A DNA stretch of 64,000 bases, from the NCBI GenBank assembly GCA_037903355.1, contig JBAJFE010000037.1:496001-560000 (forward strand), read 5' to 3'. The DNA comes from Trichuris trichiura (Eukaryota; Nematoda; Enoplea; Trichinellida; Trichuridae). How positions within the stretch are numbered: the first letter of the stretch is position 1; each line of letters starts with the position of its first letter. A program made the translations under genes and the position numbers. The notes under the pieces are model-generated. The model was not told where the DNA came from and made no database searches. It saw nothing but the letters and a program-made list of their open reading frames with translations. This document shows positions 1 to 9,939 of this stretch, one piece after another.

Positions 1-488
1 CAAAGAGAAGCTGAAACACAAGTGGACGTGCCAACGCTGTTGTTAACCATTTAACAAAGAAAATTATTGCTAAACGTTTTGCCATAAAGTTTACATACAT
101 TATTGATTTACAATACGACATGAGACGGGCAGCGATTCGAGACAGAGGTCCTGTATTTATTATCGTTGGCAATGGAACACTTAAGGCTCTGAAAGCTCCG
201 AGGATTCGTTTGTTGGTAGGTAAAAATAAACGTTTTGTGCAGTTTTTGTAATAAGTACGTACACGCAATTTTAAAATAGCACTAAAATGATACTCGTTTT
301 CAACAAAACTATTTAGAAATTTATTTTACTTTGAAAATCCTGAAACGATTTGGCAACGCCATAATGTAACAACATGAGTAAGGCCGTGTTGAGGGTGGAA
401 GTTTAAACACGATTGTCGAAAAATGTCATCGTGTTCCACTGCATAAGCAAATTTACTTACACGTAAACGAAACGCGTTCCTCAGCTCT

Positions 489-520
489 TATAAATAGCGA
501 CAGAACGATCAGTCTGCATA
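489..520 (+). promoter_or_regulatory. TATA box and start region of the secreted thioredoxin-like gene
   Basis: A TATAAATA element lies at 489-496, and a TCAGT initiator-like pentamer follows at 509-513. The start codon is at 542. With the usual 25-32 bp offset, transcription would begin near 515-522, leaving a leader of about 20-25 bases. This is read from sequence only. Confidence 0.6.
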
Positions 521-541
521 GAAATAACAAGCGAGGAAGAG

Positions 542-2058
542 ATGGCATTCCAGGCAACTGTAAGTTACCCTCAATCAAATCAGACCGTTCTGCATGCAAC
601 CATTACATTTCAGGTAAAAGCACTTTTAATTGCGCTTATCGTGCTTTCAATAAGCGAAGAGTTGGCAGGGCGAAAAAGACCAGCATCGAAAAGCCCCCGC
701 AGCAAGAATTACGGTAAAAGGCACAAACACTCAATAGAATCCCACCTGACGTGGAATCGCACAGGTAAAAAAACTGTCTTTTTTTATTATGGAGTTATGG
801 TTGGCCTGTTTCGTTGAAACAAAGAAAAAGGAATGTAAACTTTGTGAATATTTAGACCCATTCTTCATCGCTATAGGTCGAAATAAATGTTGGACAAGAT
901 ATTCTAGACCAATTACAGTTTGTGAGCTATACGAACCATTGCAAAGTAACCGATATTTAAACCTAAATTACATAATAAAAATTTTTTGCGGTTTTTCTAC
1001 CCGTTCGTTAGTGAAAAACGTTTATTCCAAACGTCTATCCTGCGGAGCTTTCGTGCCACGCCGGGGCCCGTCATCAGCGCTAAATGCGCCAGTTTTCACT
1101 AACGAACGGGTAGAAAAACCGCAAAAAATTTTTATTTTGAATAACGCACCCGTTAGAAGAGAGAGAAGAAAAGAAAAAGAAGAACCTAAATTACATGATA
1201 AAATTGTTTATTGTCTTTCCGTAAAGGGGTAGTAAATCTCTGAAGAAACCTTTCTTCGTGAGCCTTGAAAGGTTTCCTCTTTTAGAAATTCGACAAACGG
1301 TTTTACGTTGTAGTAATCATCAACATTATGAAATTAGACAAATTTTCAGTCACATACCTAACTGCAGTTCGCATACTCTCAGCAGAATAGTCATTTTCGT
1401 TAAGTTGAAAAAAATAGAGGCACTACGACGCCATCTTTCAGAGTGCAAGACCACCGCAACTGATTACCTGCTTGGGGCAGAAGTTAAAAAAATATCAAGG
1501 AAAGGCAAGGTTAGAAACCTGAATGCAACGAGACATCTTGGCAGGAAAGTGGTGGCCTTATACTTCTCGGCAATGTGGTGTAAACATTCTCAGTGTTTTA
1601 CACCAGTACTCAGAGTAAAAATGCCATAATTTCATCGCTAACTTTTACCCAAATTTATTTGCGCACACAGAGGATCTACTCGGAAATCAGTCGTAAAAGC
1701 TTTGAAGTCATTTACGTCAGTCAAAACTGCGTGACAATGGAAAACAAATTGAGAAGACGGGAGTACGGTAGTTGGCCATACATTTCATGCGAGGATCCGG
1801 CAGGCGAGTAAGTATACTTACAGAACTACTTATACACATTACTGGAACAACTGCGCATCACATTTCGTGCCGTAAATTGTGTGAACCTACTTGATCGAGA
1901 CATTTTATAGAAAACTCTTGGTACATTACAAAATCAGAAGATTACCAGCAGTAATAATTGTGAACCCTGCTGGAATTCCAATTGCCAAGTACACACAGAT
2001 CCAACTGCTTAATAGAAAACCGAAGGAAATGCTGCGTGAATGGTTAGCACTGTGCTAA
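542..2058 (+). CDS. Secreted nucleoredoxin/tryparedoxin-like protein, WCxxS active site
   Basis: Five exons: 542-559, 614-764, 1442-1614, 1671-1807 and 1911-2058, with GT-AG introns throughout. Phases sum to 627 nt, or 208 aa. The first intron (54 bp) is in frame; removing it gives a clean signal peptide (MAFQATVKALLIALIVLSIS) followed by a short basic segment. Exon 3 begins the thioredoxin-like fold of the nucleoredoxin type: YLLGAEV near the start, then KVVALYFSAMW, then the active site WCKHSQCFTP. Family members usually have WCPPCRxFTP, so the resolving cysteine is Ser here and a Cys appears two residues later. Exon 5 carries RRLPAVIIVNPAG, which includes the conserved cis-proline loop. 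I infer secretion and a redox or binding role without normal dithiol chemistry. The 677-bp intron 3 contains a foldback element. AATAAA lies 49 bases after the stop. The domain call is strong; the joining of exon 2 to exon 3 rests on phase and splice sites. Confidence 0.72.
974..1136. mobile_element. Foldback/MITE element in intron 3 of the thioredoxin-like gene
   Basis: Inverted arms of about 44 bp at 974-1017 and 1093-1136 are nearly perfect; each reads AATAAAAATTTTTTGCGG at its outer end. The roughly 75-bp centre is GC-rich and contains CGGAGCTTTCG and GTCATCAGCG, which resemble the core of the 50.9 kb element. It has no coding capacity. Confidence 0.8.
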
Positions 2059-2106
2059 TATGCCGTTGATAATGCGATAAAGGAAACAATTATTTCAATA
2101 GTGCGC

Positions 2107-2112
2107 AATAAA
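2107..2112 (+). promoter_or_regulatory. Polyadenylation signal of the thioredoxin-like gene
   Basis: AATAAA, 49 bases past the stop codon at 2056-2058, in the expected position for a short 3' UTR. Confidence 0.55.
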
Positions 2113-2218
2113 ATGTTTTATAAAGCTCTTTACGAGAGCCTTAGTTGTTCATAAAAACTAAAACGCGTTGGAGTCACCTCCTCTTATGGTGGGATTAAGT
2201 GTACACAGCGCGCTTTGC

Positions 2219-2402
2219 AAAAAGATTATAGCTCCCTTACACCGCTGACGACGAAACAAGAGCAGTTTCAAAACATACGGTATCGATCGTTCTGTACTTA
2301 TTCTTTAACAATTTGCTCATCTATCCGCTGGTAGCGCATTTTGGAGTTAACTTAGAGACACACCAAACAGGGCAAAGCCGTGAACCGAAGATCGACTATG
2401 TA
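2219..2402. mobile_element. Degenerate foldback element, family A (right end intact)
   Basis: The right part matches the copies at 41.6 and 51.4 kb: CTTTAACAATTTGCTCATC, then CGCTGGTAGCGCATTTTGGAG, ending in GATCGACTATG. The shared centre CCTTACACCGCTGACGACG is present. The left terminal repeat is eroded or missing, so the left boundary is approximate. Confidence 0.6.
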
Positions 2403-4278
2403 AACAACATTACATTGGAAACTCGATTATGCCAGTAATTAAGGAGGGAAAAAATTTTAAGTAGAACTTTATATTCGTATAGGGATTAACTGGATCGCTC
2501 GGCAATAATACTGCAAAGGAGAAAGCAACAAAAATTCTCGAGCTCTTCCAACGTTAATGCTCAAGAAAATTTTTATATTGACAAGCGATTAAACTGCGCC
2601 AACGAAAAAGCAAGTTTTCAAATATTGAAAGATGACGAAATTCTGGAATAAGTATTAAACCTGAAGATGAGTAGAAAAAAGGAAAAAGATGCAATACAGG
2701 CTGCAAACCCCTCTCATGACTAAACATTTTTAACGCTTGGAAGTTGCTATGCTTCAAGTGATAAGAGTGGAACTCAAAAAGTAAGCGTCACTTGACAGAC
2801 CATAAAAGGTAGAATAACCTTCAAGGGAACTTCTGTAACACAGTTTGTCAAACAAGTTTGATCTTTTGATCACATTTTGGGGGCAAATTGTTGCATGACA
2901 TGAATTCCTGTACGACTGCTACAGCCTCTTCAATCCGTAAGAGAAATTATGAGTACATAAATACTAATAGTTATTTTCTAGCAATAACCGATCAGGAGGT
3001 TATGCCAGATCGCGAGTGTTTTCAAAACTGCGGAAGCCTCTACTTTCATTTGGCGCACATGAACTACCATCCTCTGCAGCAATTACTTTCGTAAACGAAG
3101 TTCAACCGTACATTAATTAACCTAACTATCTTACAAGGTATTATGTTAAAGTTTGCTAAGCACCTTAATCTCTGTGGGGAAGCCAACTATCCTTTTCAAA
3201 AGGATAACGCGCATTTCATGCGAAGTATCCCTAACGCTTAACTAATGATACTCAGGTACAACATACGCGTTCATAAGATCACGCCGTCTGTGAAAGGTTG
3301 TTGAAACAGTCAAAAGCGAATCAGTTTCATTACGTGTATAAGTCATATTAACTACGTCAAAAATGCTTTAACAAAACTAATTGATCGTGCTAACGAAACA
3401 GTCAGCATTTACAAGCAGCACTGAAGATGCAAACGTGTTTTGTTGTCAGAACTGCAGCTTTGAAAATGCAGTACGTCACTAGATTAATGAACGTACTTGT
3501 AGCGCTCACTAATCTGTCAATACTTATACTGATGCATACGTAGACCCGAAAGCACTGATGCAAACTTTCCCAAATGAGCTATGATACGAAACGAAAGGTT
3601 ATACCATTTTACGAAGGAGAAATCATGGAGTACTATACAGCACAATTCGACGGCCTACATTTACGATCCCGTAATCTTTTTTACATCAAACCACACATTC
3701 TAATTCAAGTGATAACCCTTGACAATGAATAACAAAAGAAGTACTTACTAAAGCTGGCGCAACAGACGCTTTGCAGTGCCCTCGGCGCAGGTGCCTGGAA
3801 AATGAAGGGAACAAAAGCTTTCTGCAGCCACATGTGGCAGAAAACGCTTGCGGAAACATATGCCGGAGAATAGATAGAATCTCCTGCAGCAGCGGTGATG
3901 CATGTGACAGAAGGGCAATTTTTTGATAGAAGCAAAAGCATGAAAGCCCATCTTTGAAGTAAAGCTATCTAATGTCATTCTCATTCAATCACTGCGTCTT
4001 CCTTTCGTGGCCACACAAGTCAACCGGGACACAAAATAATCGGTTATCCAGACAGGACTGCACATAACGTAGTGCTACCTCGAGCTTTTTCCATATCAAG
4101 TCATCTATCGCTCTGAAAACGCATTAAAAGTTGATCTTTACCAACTGAGTTAGTCCTGAATTCTTGCCTGTCAATTGTTGCGCTTTTCGTAAAGTTCAAC
4201 CAGAATGTCAGATGTGCAAATTGAAAAATTCATTAACGATTAGGGTCAACCAAACTATGCGTTTTCATGTTCTTTCAG
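2403..4278. other. No supported gene
   Basis: I see no conserved protein motif. Short open frames occur on both strands; one on the minus strand near 3.75-3.98 kb ends at a good GTAAGT donor but matches nothing I know. The missing 5' exons of the gene ending at 4530 may lie here or upstream of the window. Confidence 0.4.
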
Positions 4279-4530
4279 ATCGGCGTATGACAAACGTTTT
4301 CGTAAAGCAACAAAGTGTCTTGTCATTTTTGGAAAGATTAAAGATCTCTTCAAATGTCGTGTTGTACAACACAGTAGGGCAAGAAAATCAAGTTACATTT
4401 CCACCACTTAGATTTTTATTTTCAGTCTTTGCCAAATGGAACAGTTTATAAACATGGCGAATACCGCGATTTAGAATTCTTGCAGTCTAATGAATATACT
4501 GAGACTACTTCCTTTATGCGACTGGAATAA
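4279..4530 (+). CDS. 3'-terminal exons of an unidentified gene (partial)
   Basis: Two exons read in one frame. The first (4279-4363) follows a TTCTTTCAG acceptor and encodes SAYDKRFRKATKCLVIFGK followed by a lysine-rich stretch. The second (4426-4530) follows ATTTTCAG, starts SLPNGTVYKHGEYRDLEF and ends ETTSFMRLE-stop. AATAAA (4526-4531) overlaps the stop. The first exon looks like the cytoplasmic tail that follows helix 7 of a rhodopsin-family receptor, but I found no transmembrane segments upstream, so this is only a suggestion. The first exon needs two bases from an unseen upstream exon. Confidence 0.4.
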
Positions 4531-5289
4531 AGACAATTTTTTGGTAAATGCACCCCGCCGTTACATTGGTCAATGCTATTTGTTTTTTGAGAGAGCCGGC
4601 CAATTATTCCATCAGCTTATTACATTCTTAAAAGTAATCCAGTAACTCTGACTTTTTTAGACGCTGACATATGTCACCGCTTTGTCGCTTCGAACATTTT
4701 ATCAGTTCACAGTCGTCCTCAGCCTAATGCAACTTGTTTGCCATTGTCATAACTGCTAATATTTCATCAGAAGAATGCTTTTTGTAGTAACTTTGATTAA
4801 TCACATTTACACCTGACGTACTAACACGCGATTTGGACATGCGTGTTCTTTCCTAAACTGTTTTTAAAAATGCTACAGTACTATACTTGAGAGCAGGTAC
4901 AGACTATCACTTTCAGCTCAATGCCCATTAACCCAGCATATGAAGCAATTGAAAAACAAACGAACACTTGAAACCTGCTTGGACAGCTAATAAGAATACA
5001 GCCCACCTGCCAACCAGCGTAGATGCCGAAACCGCTCATCTTCCTAAAATTTTCAGTTTGTCTTCGCCGGACGCAGTGCTATGTCTTTTCCATTTTATAT
5101 AGCTTACATTTACGAAGCGTCTGTGTTCGAAACTATACTGACGAATGGTCGTACAATATGTGCATGGATTTTGTTCATTTTGTTAGCGATAAAGTGAGAG
5201 TTCGCTTGTTAACTTGAAAGTATTCCCGTAAGTGATCACATGAATTTAACCGTTAATGGAGGCCTGGGCAAGGCCCTCACATAAGCCGG

Positions 5290-8200
5290 CTAGCCCACCT
5301 CTTCATTCTGTGCTGCTCTACCTGCAAATTACACGCTTCGAGATTAAACTTCAGAAACAGCGTAAGCCTACTCTGCTGTTGCTCAGCGATGTACTCTTTC
5401 CATTTGATTCTGTTTTCTGGAATGATTTTCATCCAAGGCTGTGACAAGCGAAACTGGTCTACTGCGGCTATTTGTTTCGACCTGATTATTAGTCATTTCT
5501 TCCTTCGAAGTTTGACGACGGACGACTGCTGTCTTACCGATCGTTTGTATCCGAGTTTTCCAACACCTGCAGTAACGTCTCGAGCAGCTTTGCCAACAGT
5601 TCGCTGCACACTATCATCATTGGCTCAACGATGAAGTCAATGAATGCAACTTGAGAATCAGCAATGTTCACCGTGAGCCGGTCGCACAGAGGCGAAACAG
5701 GAATTCCCATTGTCATTTCCAGATCTCCCTACGAACAATCCAATCAATATATCTATGCGCTAAGTGAAGAAATGCTTGCTTGTCGGAAGAACTCTTCCAT
5801 TAACTGGTTGGTCCAGCGAAAATGGAAGGGCCATTTTTTTGCTGGATGCGAAATATCGCTGCAGTGTATAAGAAAGCTAAGTGCTTTCGTTTTGTCTATT
5901 CTTAAAGAGGTATAAAGTGTCGGCACTTATCTGTTCTCCTTGAACTGATGGCAATTCTTACTCATCCTCCGACGTGATCATTTGTTTCACCTCTTTCACT
6001 TGGGCAAAATGAGTGGACATGTCCGTGCAGAGAACGATCTCTACCACCAAGTTGCGAAATTCCCTTAAATGTATGCTGCTGATTCGTTCGCACCGCTGTC
6101 TGCAGCTCACCTGTACTCCTGCTTACTAAGCTTCTCCAAAATGTTGTACTGACTGTAGTCATGCATTAATCGAAATATCGCACTGGCATGATGGTTTTCC
6201 AATACCGACCGGTCGTTATACAACAGCGCGTAGTCGCTACTGCTTTGCACATGGTAGCTATTTGTGTGCCCGGTATGCTCGTAGTCATGTACCATAGCGG
6301 AAAAAATATAAGCGAATAGTTCCAAATCAGTCAAGCATTCCTGCAGAACAGCTCAATCATCTACGCGGCTAGAAGCAGTCAACCTTTTACCACTAGTCCA
6401 GACTGTGCCAGCAACCAATGAGCTGTCTGGGTAACGTCAGCAGCATGCACCATATTGTGATACGGATTGTTGTGTTTGCAATAGCCTTGTTGCAACTTAC
6501 TCAAGAATGCCTCGAATTTCACCAAAGGAATCTGGAAGTCATAGCAAACCTGTCCGATGCTCGCACCGAGGGCTATTCCAACCTTATATTTGTTGAGAAA
6601 ATTGTATTTTCCAAACAGAGCCATGGCAACACATTTTAGGGCATTGTTATCACTTATCTCATTCAGTTGGAATATATCGAAATCCCAGTTATTAATCTCC
6701 TATGAGTACAGTTATGCGACACAAGTTGGCTGCGCAAATTTTCATCAGCACACCTTCAACAGCTCAGCAGCAGCTTCGGGAACGATGTCCAAGCCAGCTG
6801 ACAAAGTCCTTCTGGCCAGTCTATAAACAAGTGCAACTTCCTTTCTGCACGTAAAAGTAAACGACGACTGCTGCTGAATGGATTACTTTTAAATCTACAG
6901 CTTTTCCAATAGGCAATCTTGAAAGGGTGCTTTGCCAATTACGGATAGCCGTTTGTACAGCTACACACTTGTATTGATTGTCCTTCTTCAAACTATTTGC
7001 CATTCGCCTGCCCAGAATTCAACTAATCTGTGAAATACTATTTGTTGCGAATTGAGCATATTTCTGGGCTACTAACCTAGCAAAATTATCTTTTTGCATT
7101 CGGACAGGAAATGTACAACTGAAATACGAGCTCCCTGTTACAGCAGTGCTTTAAAGTAGCTCGTAAAATCTCAGGATTTCGTTTGAACTAAATTTTTTCG
7201 TTGAAGAGGAGTGACGGAAAGAGGCATACAAAAGAACCTGCTGACTTGCAGTAGAATAAATGCGATGAGTAAAACCTGCACTTTGAACCTGCATAGGTGA
7301 CAAATCTTAAGGAAGACTAGAAAAGTTCGGCCGTATGATCCCCATTATACGGTAAGGGCGCCGACTGAAACACGTTTACATTATTGCTACCTCCTTTATT
7401 AATTGCTTGAAGGAAGTCTTCAATGATGGCTTGATTAAAAGTTACTTAGACGACGAAACATAACAAATTGCTGCTGGCGGTATCAGCCAGCAGTGCTCGC
7501 CGAATAAATGAAAGCTTCGCAGACTGACGTCATACCGTGCTACCATTGAGCTGCAAATCTTTTGTTCTAATTCCTTTTGCAGTCGACTTTTTCAATTCCG
7601 TCTACAGAAAACTCTTTTCACCTTGTGCGTTCGGTTAATTTATTCACTGACCTAATTATGTGCTGTCTATACAACAAGCGTATAACCATTTGGTTACACT
7701 CGCTTTACACGGTTTTATCTGGACTCGTTAGGCGAAACGATCGCTATTACAGTCTCTTACGATTGGAGACGCCATTAATAGGGCAAATTCAAAGATCGAG
7801 AATCGCATAAATGGAATTACGCTAAGAGCTTTACAACACGCAGAGGAACGAATGCAACTCGAAGCGCCTGTCCAGTTATCTCTATGCTAAGACGATAAAT
7901 ATTATCTTCTACCAGTGGCCAATTCGAGTCTTCTTAGGAAACCCTTAAAATATGCGGAGACAAACTTTTTCGGTACTTGCAGGGTAACGCGACAAAGCGT
8001 GCACAATATTCGCTACAAACTTAAAGTTGGTTCTACTCTCTCCTATCGAAAAGAAAGTTTCTAACATTCTACGGCTCTACCTCACTTTCCAAAGATGGCT
8101 TACAGCAGTTAAAGCGGCCTCCTGCTTGGCACTCTTGAGAAGCTGATCTAGCAATCGCATACGCTGAAATTGACATTGGCAAAACGACTGTCAGCAAAAT

Positions 8201-9939
8201 TGCAACTCTGCGTGTCGTTAATGCCGCTTCCTGAAGTCCTTGACAACGTGTCCGCCTGCGGGACGGCAGAAATGGATTTCGTAACGGTGGAGGTACATAG
8301 GGCATTAATCAATGTCATGTCATTCATACGCAACACTGAGCTCTCAAAGGAGTCAATAGACTATCGTGTCATACGAACCAGCAATTTCGTTGCAACCAGC
8401 AGGCAAACATTTGTGAAGCACTCCCCTCAACTGAAATACTCTACATTGATGATGGATCAAGAGGGGCCTGAAAGCTACACTTGAATCATAAACTCTTACT
8501 CGATAAACAGGAAAAAGCCTTAGATACGAAGAAAGGTTTATGGACCTATCTTCAATACCGAGTGGAAATGACCATCAGAAATAATAAAGACAGAGAACAT
8601 TGTAACTGAGTTGCCTCTAGCGTCACTCCTTCTCTTTGTGCAAGCAGCAGGATAAGTTTTTGAAACCTAACGCTGAATTATCGGGAATCCTACTAGATCA
8701 GATTGTGAAAACCATAATTGAAACCGTATTATACCTACTGTTGATTAACAAGAATCGAATAACAACGACAGCATAATCGACTGCTTTCAACCGTGATTCA
8801 ACAGGGCTTATTCGGTACGCTAATGACTACGAGTCTATAAAATTTTTTAGACTGCTAACTTCAAGGAGCGCGTTGACCGGGAAATTCACTTTGACAGAAC
8901 TGAGCACTTGAATTGCTTAACTGTAATGCACGGACAACGTGTCGGCGAAAATATCATTTAACTAATTCGGCAATGTAAGCTGTTGCTAAAGATGAAAACT
9001 TTCATTACAGAGTTTTGAAAAGTAATTAACTGCTACATATCTAGTAATAGATTTTTCCCTATTTTTGCGTTCCGAGAAAAGGCTCTACCCTAATGAAGCT
9101 CGATAACTTTTTTCTTTCTTACCTGTCAAATCTGATACCAGATCGAATAGCGTTGGCAACTGATTTGAATGACACCTTTTGCCGCGGTTCATTAATAGAT
9201 TGGGTAAACGTCAGTGCTAACCACTTCCGCACCTCTTCTGGTACATCTTCGCTGTCAATCTGTTCCGCTTGTTCTTCCGCCTGTACGCTAGAAATAGCAG
9301 TACCGTTAAAATAGTAACCACCGTGTACGAGCAATTTCATTGAAGGCGCGATAGCCTATCGTGAATAAAGACACGGAGAGAACAAACGGCTCGTTCTTTC
9401 TTATTCTTGATGGAAAAGATTTTTAAAGCGTTGTAAATTTGCTGGACGTGCAAGCGCGGCGACTCGCAGTGTAATACGTTTTCTTATTATTACTGCCGAG
9501 GCTATCGGTGAGGACGACGAATGAACCGAATATTTAGTGGACAAAAGTATCTAGCAGACTATCTCGACGAGAAACTGACATTAAAAAGACGACAGCCGAA
9601 AATCCCGCGCCTTACAGGTTTACAGGTGATTCTAAACTCATACCGGCTCGAATCGACATAGTTGGACTCGAGAATTGAAGCTGCATATTCCAAGTTGTCG
9701 ATTAGCTCTTTTGACGATAGCTCTCCACGATGCATTTGGTAAATGATATAGCGTAGCCTGCAATAACCTTGACTGCATTGCTTTCACCAGGAAGTTTGCC
9801 CAGAAAATGCTTGTTCAAAACATTTCAGCTTCCAATTAGTGCACGAAAACAAATAACTACATATTTTTTACCTGCACGCATGTTTCCGAAGAGTTAAGAA
9901 GTAGAATTGACTAGTTGGATCCATGCTACTAACCGCCAT
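5290..9939 (-). CDS. PDE1: Calcium/calmodulin-dependent 3',5'-cyclic nucleotide phosphodiesterase (PDE1 type)
   Basis: It hydrolyses cAMP/cGMP. Exons, 5' to 3': 9872-9939, 9644-9757, 9123-9287, 6754-6820, 6583-6699, 6391-6531, 6111-6340, 5962-6063, 5780-5900, 5538-5728 and 5481-5290 (the last with a probable 50-bp intron). The model is about 485 aa and all phases agree. The N-terminal regulatory part reads RLRYIIYQMHRGEL, NLEYAASILES and VPEEVRKWLALTFTQS, as in vertebrate PDE1. The catalytic domain has NPYHNMVHAADVTQT (metal His near 202/206), MVHDYEHTG (His242-Asp243), YNDRSVLENHH, CTDMSTHF, HCSDISHPAK, EEFFRQGD, SPLCDR and FIDFIVEP. Start: ATG at 9939, with an alternative Met five codons later (9924). 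Intron 3 is 2.3 kb; the other internal introns run 47-61 bp (356 bp for intron 2). The intron at 5729-5779 begins GC rather than GT. An unspliced last exon would instead stop at 5277. Confidence 0.9.

Noticed and set aside
3748..3984. Cys-containing frame (-) ending at a GTAAGT donor
   Set aside because: The cysteine pattern does not match Kunitz or the six-cysteine family, and no partner exon was found.
8069..8484. Overlapping frames of 60-104 codons on both strands inside the large PDE1 intron
   Set aside because: A locally GC-richer patch keeps all frames open; none fits the PDE1 phases or a known family.
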